A stretch of DNA of 62,605 bases from a virus, in IMG/VR virus record IMGVR_UViG_3300048110_000198, positions 1 through 62,605 of that record. One strand, 5' to 3'. Position 1 is the first letter of the stretch. Every line of letters begins with the position of its first letter. The notes below the pieces were generated by a model. It searched no databases. It was not told the origin of the DNA and saw only the letters and a list, made by a program, of their open reading frames with translations. Below, piece after piece: positions 52,741 to 61,284 of the stretch. Both the position numbers and the translations under genes were made by a program.

Positions 52741-54537
52741 ATGGCAGAACAATTAAAATTTGGTGACCGACTATTCCTTAAAGGTGAAAAAGTTCTCTTC
52801 GATAATGGCACAGATGCTGCAATTATTGAATCGAGAAATAATACACTTATAATCGGAGATACTGATGGCACAGAACACAACGTTATAATCAACGGTAATC
52901 TTACAGTAGAAGGAACTACAACAACTGTAAATACTCAACAAACAACAGTAGCAGATCCATTCATGTTGATAACTTCATTGGATGTAGATAAAGCGGGTAT
53001 TGAAGTTGATAGAGATGGCGAAACAAATGCACAGTTTGGTTGGAACGAAACAGATGACAGGTGGGAAGCATTTCATACGTCATCTTTATTTTCATCAATT
53101 ATGGAAAGTACAACTTTAACAACTAGTGATTTAACTGCAACTGGTACTTCTATATTGAGTGATTTAGAGTCTCCTCTTGTAACTATTACAGGTGGTAATA
53201 TTGATGACACCGTTATCGGTGCAACAACTAGAGCATCGGGTAAATTTACATTTTTAGAAGCAAGCGAAAACGTTACATTCTCAAAAGATTTATCAGTAGC
53301 TGGTGATGTAGACATTCAAGGGTCGTTTACTACTATAACTACAGATGGACTAACTGAAGGCACAACTAATTTATACTTCACTGATGAACGTGTTGATGAT
53401 AGAATTAGTAATCTATTCAATGCATCATATGGTATTTCAGCTTTATACACTGATCCTGCTAATACATTCGAAATCAGTTTTGATGCAACTAATATAGGTA
53501 CAGGCGAAGAGGTTCTTAATACTGCAAATACTACACAAGCAGCATTCAGAACAATAAGAGAAGGTCGAACAGCTTCCGGTGGTAACGGTGATTTAGTAGT
53601 TTCTCTTTCTACTGATAGTAATGAGATTGTTATTGATACCGCAGAAAAAATTAATAAACTTGAGTTCAATACATTTACTGGTAATGGTACTACAACCCAG
53701 TATAGTCTTCCATATTCTGTGTCACAGGATTGGCAAGTTCTTGTTTACATTGATGGTGTAGTACAGGAACCAACAACTTCATACACAATGTCTGGTACAA
53801 CGCTTACATTATCGACAGCACTAGGTAATGGTAGTGTGATGAATGTAATTAAAATGGCTACGAATACATCAGCATCAGCTATAATTGATGCAGATACATT
53901 AAATGCACAACCGGGAAGCTATTATCTAGATTATACAAATTTTACAAATACTCCAACAATTCCGACAACCGTATCATCATTTACAAATGATAGTGGTTAC
54001 ATTACTAATGCAGACCTTCCAACGAATTACATGGTTAATGATGCAAACAATACAGTTGCAGGAAGTATTAATCCATCAGTAGATGCGACACATGATTTAG
54101 GAACAGCAACAGAACAATGGAATACAATTTACGGAAATACAGTTGAAGCAACTTATGCAGATTTAGCAGAACGCTATGCATCAGATGCTCCTTATGAACC
54201 GGGAACAGTATTAGTATTAGGTGGCGAAGCAGAAGTCACAACTACAACAATGTTAGCAAGTACAAAAGTTGTTGGTATTGTTTCTACAGACCCAGCACTT
54301 AAAATGAATTCTGCGGCAGGTAACTCTGATACTCATCCGTATATTGCTCTTAAAGGACGTGTACCATGTAAAGTAATCGGTGAGATTAATAGGGGTGATT
54401 TATTAGTAACCTCAGACAAAGCAGGATATGCAAAAAGATCACTCGGTGTACCAATGATTGGTACTGTAATCGGTAAAGCAATCGGTAACAATGAGAGTGG
54501 CGAAGGGATAATCGAAGTGTTTGTGAGTATGATGTAA
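52741..54537 (+). CDS. Fibre-like virion protein with YADLAERY C-terminal domain
   Basis: 598 residues from the ATG at 52741 (a TTG at 52726 is not used). Order: a small N-terminal part (FGDRLFLKGEKVLF); a module with NLTVEGTTTTVN and ADPFMLIT (about 55-110) shared with two later genes; a repeat-rich middle with LTEGTTNLYFTDERVDDR; a PTTVSSFTNDSGYITN unit; and a C-terminal domain from about 475, YADLAERY through PALKMNS and ALKGRVPCKVIG. That last domain occurs in the next two genes and may be an attached assembly domain. Overlaps the next gene as TAATG. Confidence 0.72.
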   Translation: MAEQLKFGDRLFLKGEKVLFDNGTDAAIIESRNNTLIIGDTDGTEHNVIINGNLTVEGTTTTVNTQQTTVADPFMLITSLDVDKAGIEVDRDGETNAQFGWNETDDRWEAFHTSSLFSSIMESTTLTTSDLTATGTSILSDLESPLVTITGGNIDDTVIGATTRASGKFTFLEASENVTFSKDLSVAGDVDIQGSFTTITTDGLTEGTTNLYFTDERVDDRISNLFNASYGISALYTDPANTFEISFDATNIGTGEEVLNTANTTQAAFRTIREGRTASGGNGDLVVSLSTDSNEIVIDTAEKINKLEFNTFTGNGTTTQYSLPYSVSQDWQVLVYIDGVVQEPTTSYTMSGTTLTLSTALGNGSVMNVIKMATNTSASAIIDADTLNAQPGSYYLDYTNFTNTPTIPTTVSSFTNDSGYITNADLPTNYMVNDANNTVAGSINPSVDATHDLGTATEQWNTIYGNTVEATYADLAERYASDAPYEPGTVLVLGGEAEVTTTTMLASTKVVGIVSTDPALKMNSAAGNSDTHPYIALKGRVPCKVIGEINRGDLLVTSDKAGYAKRSLGVPMIGTVIGKAIGNNESGEGIIEVFVSMM

Positions 54538-56207
54538 TGACTACAAATATTAATTCATATATTCTAGGAAGTTCTACAGTTCAGAATACTAATCTGCACG
54601 ATAATGTATTTGGTAGTTCAGTAGGCACAGCAGTTGAAGGTCATACTACAATAACTATTAATACTAGTGGTGATTTGTCAGGCGGTGGAACTATTACGTT
54701 AGGTTCTGGAGGAACTCTTGAGGTGAGTTATACTGGTCCTACTATACCAACTAATGTATCAGAATTTACAAACGATAGTGCATATATTACATCTGCATCT
54801 ATACCAACTAATGTATCAGAATTTACAAATGATAGTGCATATATTACATCTGCATCTATACCAACTGCCATAAGTTCATTTACAAATGATAGTGCATACA
54901 TCACAGCTTCAGCTATACCAAGTAATATAAGTTCATTCACAAACGATAGTGCATATATTACATCCGCATCTATACCAACTGCCATAAGTTCATTTACAAA
55001 CGATAGTGCATATATTACATCTGCATCTATACCAACTAATGTAAGTTCATTCACAAATGATAGTGGATACTTGACAGCACATCAAGACCTATCATCATAT
55101 GCATTAACTACTCAACTATTTTCTGGGTCTTATAATGACTTAACAAATACGCCAACTATTCCAACAGTGCCAACAAATGTAAGTGCATTTACAAACGATA
55201 GTGGATATCTTACTAGTTATACTGATACGACATATTCAACTGCCACATCAAGTACGTTAGGATTAGTTAAAATTGGATATAGTGAGAATGGTAAAAACTA
55301 TCCAGTTGAATTGTCAAGTGGAAAAATGTTTGTAAACGTTCCTTGGACTGATACAGATACTAATAGTGACACAACATATACTGCTGGAACTGGATTAACA
55401 TTGACCAGCACAGAATTTTCAGTAGACTCTACGATTGCACCTAAAACATATGTAGATACTGCTATCAGTAATTTAGTTAACGGTGCAAATTCTTCTTTTG
55501 ATACGTTGAAAGAAATACAAGATGCAATGGCTACTGATACAGAACTTGCTACTGCAATAGGAAATTTAAGTATACCATCTAATGTTAGTGAATTGACAAA
55601 CGATAGTGGGTATATCACTAGCTATACAGATACAAATACAGTATTATCCAGTGCATCATTTAGTACAGCAAACGGGGTTCTTACATTAACAAAGAGTGAT
55701 GCAAGCACCGTTACAGTTGATTTAGATGGTAGATATACTGATAATGCAAATGCAGATAATATGAATCAAGGAGTTGCAACTACTGACTCTCCTAGTTTTG
55801 TTGATGTAACAGCGACTAACTTTCATGGTACATCAACATATGCTAAGTATGCTGACCTTGCAGAAAAATATACAACAAATGAAGAACATGCTGTTGGTAC
55901 TGTAATGATGGTATCATATAATGAAAATTATGAGGCTTCTCCTGCAACATCGGGTAGTTTCCCGATCGGTGTAGTTTCAGAGAACCCAGCATTTTTAATG
56001 AATGAAAGTATAACAGGACAAGCATTAGCTCTTAAAGGTCGAGTACCTGTGAGAGTATATGGTTCAATACGAAAAGGCGAGGCAGTTTATGTTTATGAAA
56101 ACGGCGTTGCGAGTAATAATTACAATGGAGCAGCTTTAGTAGGAATTGCTTTAGAAACTAATACATCTGAGAATGAAAAACTTGTAGAATGTGTTATCAA
56201 AATATAA
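54537..56207 (+). CDS. Fibre-like virion protein with FTNDSAY tandem repeats
   Basis: 556 residues, coupled to the previous gene by TAATG. After a Gly-rich start, residues 71-184 are six tandem 19-residue repeats of the type PTNVSEFTNDSAYITSASI, with two more separate copies later. A ribbon-like fibre segment is likely. The C-terminus (from about 438) is the YADLAEKY domain found in the genes on either side, here with FPIGVVSENPAFLMN and ALKGRVPVRVYG. Fibre, receptor-binding or side-fibre role is inferred from the repeats and position. Confidence 0.72.
   Translation: MTTNINSYILGSSTVQNTNLHDNVFGSSVGTAVEGHTTITINTSGDLSGGGTITLGSGGTLEVSYTGPTIPTNVSEFTNDSAYITSASIPTNVSEFTNDSAYITSASIPTAISSFTNDSAYITASAIPSNISSFTNDSAYITSASIPTAISSFTNDSAYITSASIPTNVSSFTNDSGYLTAHQDLSSYALTTQLFSGSYNDLTNTPTIPTVPTNVSAFTNDSGYLTSYTDTTYSTATSSTLGLVKIGYSENGKNYPVELSSGKMFVNVPWTDTDTNSDTTYTAGTGLTLTSTEFSVDSTIAPKTYVDTAISNLVNGANSSFDTLKEIQDAMATDTELATAIGNLSIPSNVSELTNDSGYITSYTDTNTVLSSASFSTANGVLTLTKSDASTVTVDLDGRYTDNANADNMNQGVATTDSPSFVDVTATNFHGTSTYAKYADLAEKYTTNEEHAVGTVMMVSYNENYEASPATSGSFPIGVVSENPAFLMNESITGQALALKGRVPVRVYGSIRKGEAVYVYENGVASNNYNGAALVGIALETNTSENEKLVECVIKI
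54747..55088 (+). repeat. Six tandem 57-bp repeats in a fibre gene
   Basis: Units start at 54747, 54804, 54861, 54918, 54975 and 55032 and encode the 19-residue FTNDSAY module. DNA identity between units is high enough for recombination to change the copy number. Confidence 0.9.
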
Positions 56208-56220
56208 AGGTTGAGAAAAA

Positions 56221-58716
56221 ATGAGTATAACAAAAGTAAGTAAGTTTGTTTTAGAAGATAACAGTGTATCTTTATTAAAACTAGACACTACTGGTGGATT
56301 TGAAGGACAAATATTGTCTATTGGTTCAGGTGGTATTATAGAATTTGAGGATAAATTAGTCACAGAGGATGTTGAAGACATTGTTGCTGGTTTACTAGTA
56401 AGAGGAAACCATACTAATATAGCTGTTACCTATGCTGATGGATCGAACCAATTAAACTTATCTGCTACTGGCGCAGTTACAAGTGTCAATGGACAAACAG
56501 GAGTTATAGTACTAGGAACAGATGATGTTGCTGAAGGTTCAACAAATTTATATTATACAGATGCTAGAGCGGACGCAAGAGCGCAATTAAAGATTGATGC
56601 ACTTGTAGATACAGCTCCAGGAACATTAGATACTCTAAACGAATTAGCTGCGGCTCTGGGTGATGACGCAGATTTCAGTACAACAATTACTACTAGTATT
56701 GCTACAAAACTTTCAACCGCTGATTTTAATACTACTTTTGATACACAACTTGCAACAAAAGATACGGATAACCTTTCTGAAGGATCAACAAATCTATATT
56801 ATACAGATGCAAGAGCAAGAGGCGCAATTAGTGCAACAGGTTCATTAAGTTATGACAATTCAACCGGTGTCATTTCTTTCACTATGCCTGCACAAACTAC
56901 TACAGCAATCACTGAAGGTACAAATTTATACTATACTGATGAGCGTGTAGATGATAGAGTGTCAAGTCTTTTAGTAGCTGGTACTAACACAAACATAACA
57001 TATGATGATAACGCAAATACTCTTACTATCTCCGCTACCTCAACTGGCGGCTTTGACTTATCATCAAATGATACAGATGATTTAGCAGAAGGCACGACAA
57101 ATTTATATTATACAGATACAAGAGCAAGAGCATCAATATCAGTAACAGATAATGGCGGCGATGGTTCTGTATCATATGATTCATCAACTGGTGTTATTTC
57201 TTATACTGGTCCAAGTGCTGCTGAAGTTAGAACACATATCTCTGGTGGAACTGGTGTAACTGTAACTAATGGTGAAATTGCTATAGGACAATCTGTAGCT
57301 ACAACAGATGATGTAGAATTTGCAGACTTAGTTCTAACTGGTGATCTAACAGTACAAGGTACTACAACTACAATCAACACTGAAACAATAAATCTTGCTG
57401 ATAATATTCTTCTATTAAATTCAAATGAAACTGGATCCCCAACACAATCTGGTGGTTTAGAAATTGAACGTGGTACAGCATTAAATGTACAATTCGTATG
57501 GGATGAAAATTTAGATCGTTGGTCGTTAGGCGCTGAAGATTTATACACAAGTGGCACGTTCTTGGGCGATGTGACTGGTGATGTAACTGGTACTGTTTCA
57601 TCGATTGCAAATCATGACACAGACGATTTAGCAGAAGGTACAAACTTATATTATACACAATCTAGAGTCGATGCAAGAGTTGCAGCAGGTTTTGCTATTA
57701 GATCAACAACAGATTTAAGTGAAGGTGCAAATTTATATTATACAGATGCAAGAGCAAGATCAGCAATCTCAGTATCAGGTGACTTAACATATAATTCATC
57801 TACTGGTGTTATATCAACACAAGGTTTAGCTTCATCAACTACTGATGATTTAGCAGAAGGTACTACAAATCTTTATTATACAGAATCAAGAACTGATACA
57901 CGTGTTAATATTTTAAGAACAGACCTTGGTGTATCAGGTGATGCAAATGTGCATTTTGATAATATTTCAAATATTCCAGCAGTTACTAAAGATGTATTAA
58001 CAGGTGATGGTACGAATTCTGCTTTTACTATGAGTGTAACACCAGGTAATGCAGATGCAGTGATCGTAACAATGAACGGTGTTACTCAAATGCCAGGATC
58101 TGACTATACAGTAAGTGGTACAACAATTACATTCACAACTACTCCACCATCAGGACAAGTTATTCTTGTTCGTCATGTTGGTTATCAGATTGTAGGATCT
58201 GTAGCAGATAATGACTTATCAATAACAGGCGGAACAATGACTGGATCAATTCTAGTAGGTACTGATGATGCATACGATCTTGGTAGTTCAACAAAACAGT
58301 GGCGTACTATTTATGGTCATGAAGTTGAATCTACATATGCTGACCTTGCAGAAAGATACGAAGCTGATAAAAAACTAGCAGTAGGTACAGTAGTAGTGTT
58401 TGGCGGAGATAAAGAAGTAACAGAATGTTTAGAAGAAATAGACGTATCTGTTGCTGGTATTATATCTGGAAAGCCTGCTCTTAAAATGAATTCAGATGCA
58501 GGATCAGATGATACACATCCATACATCGCTCTTAAAGGACGTGTGCCATGTCAAGTTATTGGTCCAGTATCTAAAGGCGATTTACTTGTAACTTCATCAA
58601 CTCCGGGCTTTGCTAAATCAGTTGGTAAGCGTGATATGGGCTGTGCAGTATTTGCAAAAGCAATTGAAACTAATTTAGAAAACGGCAGAAAACTAGTTGA
58701 AGTTGTAGTCATTTAA
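56221..58716 (+). CDS. Fibre-like virion protein with LAEGTTNLYYTDARA repeats
   Basis: 831 residues, 13 bases after the previous gene. It contains at least seven copies of the motif [LI][AS]EGTTNLYYTDxRA, usually followed by a short beta segment such as GSLSYDNSTGVISF. A segment near 370-450 (LADNILLLNSNETG, then VWDENLDRWSLGAEDL) matches parts of two other fibre genes. The C-terminus (from about 700) is the shared YADLAERY domain with ALKGRVPCQVIG. Likely a long tail or side fibre. Confidence 0.72.
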   Translation: MSITKVSKFVLEDNSVSLLKLDTTGGFEGQILSIGSGGIIEFEDKLVTEDVEDIVAGLLVRGNHTNIAVTYADGSNQLNLSATGAVTSVNGQTGVIVLGTDDVAEGSTNLYYTDARADARAQLKIDALVDTAPGTLDTLNELAAALGDDADFSTTITTSIATKLSTADFNTTFDTQLATKDTDNLSEGSTNLYYTDARARGAISATGSLSYDNSTGVISFTMPAQTTTAITEGTNLYYTDERVDDRVSSLLVAGTNTNITYDDNANTLTISATSTGGFDLSSNDTDDLAEGTTNLYYTDTRARASISVTDNGGDGSVSYDSSTGVISYTGPSAAEVRTHISGGTGVTVTNGEIAIGQSVATTDDVEFADLVLTGDLTVQGTTTTINTETINLADNILLLNSNETGSPTQSGGLEIERGTALNVQFVWDENLDRWSLGAEDLYTSGTFLGDVTGDVTGTVSSIANHDTDDLAEGTNLYYTQSRVDARVAAGFAIRSTTDLSEGANLYYTDARARSAISVSGDLTYNSSTGVISTQGLASSTTDDLAEGTTNLYYTESRTDTRVNILRTDLGVSGDANVHFDNISNIPAVTKDVLTGDGTNSAFTMSVTPGNADAVIVTMNGVTQMPGSDYTVSGTTITFTTTPPSGQVILVRHVGYQIVGSVADNDLSITGGTMTGSILVGTDDAYDLGSSTKQWRTIYGHEVESTYADLAERYEADKKLAVGTVVVFGGDKEVTECLEEIDVSVAGIISGKPALKMNSDAGSDDTHPYIALKGRVPCQVIGPVSKGDLLVTSSTPGFAKSVGKRDMGCAVFAKAIETNLENGRKLVEVVVI

Positions 58717-58770
58717 TGCTATAATAAACTTTCAATAATTAACTATAAATTAAATTGTTTCAGTATTTGC

Positions 58771-58778
58771 GATAAATA
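58771..58778 (+). promoter_or_regulatory. T4-type late promoter (GATAAATA) inside an inverted repeat
   Basis: GATAAATA 75 bases before the ATG at 58853. It overlaps the right arm of a perfect 8-bp inverted repeat CAGTATTT-GCGAT-AAATACTG (58761-58781). Confidence 0.65.
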
Positions 58779-58852
58779 CTGTTAGACGATGCTGATCCCC
58801 TATTCCAGTATTGTTTATAACAAATCGATTTTTATAGACGGGAGAATATAAT

Positions 58853-61174
58853 ATGGCTGCATATGCAATCCAATTCCGACGTGGTAATACTACTCAACAT
58901 AACTCTTTCACAGGTCTTCTGGGTGAGGTTACAGTTGATACAGACAAGAAAACTCTTGTCGTACACGACGGTTCAACAACAGGTGGTTTTCCACTAGCAC
59001 GTGAAGGTGCGGCATCGAACGCTTCGTCCGGTTCCTTTACTTCAAACGTGACTATCGGTGGTACACTTGATGTAACATCAACGGCATCTTTTTCAGATGA
59101 CGTAACAATCGCAGGTGACCTAGGTATGACAGGTCACATCATTCCATCAGCTAACATCACATATGACTTAGGTTCATTAACTCACATGTGGCGTGACGTA
59201 TACGTTGGTCCTGGCTCACTTTATGTTAACGGTAAGAAAGTTATCGAAGACAATGCGGGTACGATCAACATTACAACTGATGTAAACCAAAATCTAAAAG
59301 TAGAAACAACCGGTACAGGTTCTCTACAACTTTCATCAGCAGCAGGTATTTCTGTAAATGGTGAAGTGAATGCACTAACAGGCGATCTACAGTTTGGCGA
59401 TCACCTAGATATGAATTCAAATCGTATCAAAGAAGTTTCTGCTCCAGTAGACGGTGCGGATGCTGCAAACAAAACATATGTTGACTCAACAATTTCATCA
59501 CAACTTTCAGGTGGTTCACTAGCAGTTGATGCAACAACAGGTGACTTCTCGGGCGATGTTGCAGTTGGTGGTTCACTAACAGTAACAGGCACAGTGACAA
59601 CAGTTAACTCAGAAACAATTGAACTAGCAGATAACATTCTTCTACTAAATTCAAATGCTCTAGGTAACGCATCACAAAATGCTGGTCTTGAAGTTGAACG
59701 TGGTGACGACTTAAATGTTCAGTTACTATGGGACGAAACAAACAATCGTTGGTCAGTAGGCGCAGAAGATTTTAAAGCGGATACATTCATCGGTGATCTA
59801 ACAGGTGACGTAACTGGTACAGTTTCATCTCTTGCAAACCATGATTCTGATGATGTATCAGAAGGCACAGCGAATCGTTTCTATACGGCAGCACGCCAAA
59901 CAGCTATAGAAGCATATGCAGATTCAGCAGAAGCAGATGCAAAAATCTACACAGATAACCGTGAAACTGCAATCACAACAGCATACCAATCATATGCAGA
60001 TCAAGCAGAAACAGATGCGAGAGCATATACTGATACACGTGAAACTGCAATTACAACTGCATATCAATCATATGCAGACCAAGCAGAATCAGATGCAGAA
60101 GCAACAGCAGAAGCAAAAGATGCAGCACGTGCAACAGCGGCAAACGCATATGCAGATCAAGCAGAAGTAGACGCTAAAGCGTATACAGACACACGTGAAA
60201 CAGCTATCACAACTGCATACCAAACATATGCAGATACAGCACAGTCAGATGCAGAAGCAACAGCAGAAGCAAAAGATGCAGCACGTGCAACAGCTATCAC
60301 AACTGCATACGAAGCATACGCAGACCAAGCAGAAGTAGATGCGAAAGCATATACAGACACACGTGAAACTGCAATTACAACTGCATATCAATCATATGCA
60401 GATCAATCAGAAGTAGACGCTAAAGCGTATACAGACACACGTGAAACAGCTATCACAACTGCATACGAAGCATACGCAGATACAGTAGAAGTAGACGCTA
60501 AAGCGTATACGGATACACGTGAAACTGCAATCACTTCAGCATACGAAGCATACGCAGATACAGCAGAAGTAGACGCTAAAGCGTATACAGACACACGTGA
60601 GGCAGCTATCGAAACTGCTTATGAAGCATACGCAGACCAAGCAGAAGTAGACGCTAAAGCGTATACGGATACACGTGAAACTGCAATCACTTCAGCATAC
60701 ACATCAGCAATCTCAACAGCGGTAGCTGGAAAAGATAACACTGATGAAATTACTGAAGGCTCAACAAATCTGTACTTTACAGATGCAAGAGCAGATGCAC
60801 GTGTAGCTAATGCAACTGGTGTAAATCTAAGTATCGCTTCAAGAGATACAGATGATCTTTCAGAAGGTACATCAAATCTTTACTTTACAGATGCAAGAGC
60901 GGTAGCGGCAGTTAAATCAGCACTATCAATGACGCATTCAGGTGTATATGTTGTAACAGCAGCAGATGAAACAAATAACACTGGTTCATCACGTGCGATT
61001 TCAGCATCGGATCTAGGTTTCAATGTTGCAGGCACAGAAATTTATCAAGTATATCTAAACAGACAACTACTACGTCCAACAGAATATACTGTTAATACAT
61101 CTAACGGTACGCTTACTTTCGATGCGGATCTTCTAGCGGAGAACGATGAAATCGAAGCAGTAATCTACAGTTAA
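58853..61174 (+). CDS. Coiled-coil tail fibre protein
   Basis: 773 residues with a GGGAG ribosome site. The N-terminus (QFRRGNTTQHNSFTG, then LGEVTVDTDKKTLVVHDG) is the RGT-type fibre start common in phage fibres. A Thr/Gly-rich beta region and the LADNILLLNSN module follow. Residues about 350-620 are some ten 26-residue repeats built on YADQAEVDAKAYTDTRETAI, predicted to form a long alanine-rich helical shaft. Two TEGSTNLYFTDARA units and a small beta domain finish it. It lacks the YADLAERY domain of the three genes before it. Confidence 0.78.
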   Translation: MAAYAIQFRRGNTTQHNSFTGLLGEVTVDTDKKTLVVHDGSTTGGFPLAREGAASNASSGSFTSNVTIGGTLDVTSTASFSDDVTIAGDLGMTGHIIPSANITYDLGSLTHMWRDVYVGPGSLYVNGKKVIEDNAGTINITTDVNQNLKVETTGTGSLQLSSAAGISVNGEVNALTGDLQFGDHLDMNSNRIKEVSAPVDGADAANKTYVDSTISSQLSGGSLAVDATTGDFSGDVAVGGSLTVTGTVTTVNSETIELADNILLLNSNALGNASQNAGLEVERGDDLNVQLLWDETNNRWSVGAEDFKADTFIGDLTGDVTGTVSSLANHDSDDVSEGTANRFYTAARQTAIEAYADSAEADAKIYTDNRETAITTAYQSYADQAETDARAYTDTRETAITTAYQSYADQAESDAEATAEAKDAARATAANAYADQAEVDAKAYTDTRETAITTAYQTYADTAQSDAEATAEAKDAARATAITTAYEAYADQAEVDAKAYTDTRETAITTAYQSYADQSEVDAKAYTDTRETAITTAYEAYADTVEVDAKAYTDTRETAITSAYEAYADTAEVDAKAYTDTREAAIETAYEAYADQAEVDAKAYTDTRETAITSAYTSAISTAVAGKDNTDEITEGSTNLYFTDARADARVANATGVNLSIASRDTDDLSEGTSNLYFTDARAVAAVKSALSMTHSGVYVVTAADETNNTGSSRAISASDLGFNVAGTEIYQVYLNRQLLRPTEYTVNTSNGTLTFDADLLAENDEIEAVIYS
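59916..60710 (+). repeat. About ten tandem 78-bp repeats in the coiled-coil fibre gene
   Basis: Each unit encodes 26 residues of the type AYTDTRETAITTAYQSYADQ. Two units carry the variant SDAEATAEAKDAARATA. Between some units, 78-bp blocks are nearly identical. Confidence 0.85.
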
Positions 61175-61192
61175 TAACTTAACTTAGTCAAG

Positions 61193-61216
61193 GTCGGGGG
61201 AAGCCATTCCCCCGAC
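61193..61216 (+). terminator. Strong hairpin after the coiled-coil fibre gene
   Basis: GTCGGGGGAA and TTCCCCCGAC (10 bp) with a 4-base loop. There is only a weak U tract (TATTG) after it, so it may end RNA poorly or protect a 3' end. Confidence 0.7.
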
Positions 61217-61284
61217 TATTGCATACATATCATTCAGATAGAGTATAGCTCGTACTAAGTAACTCACAATTTAAGGAGAGAAAA

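Noticed and set aside
54747-55088. CRISPR-like repeat array
   Set aside because: The units are contiguous, in frame and encode a protein repeat; there are no spacers.
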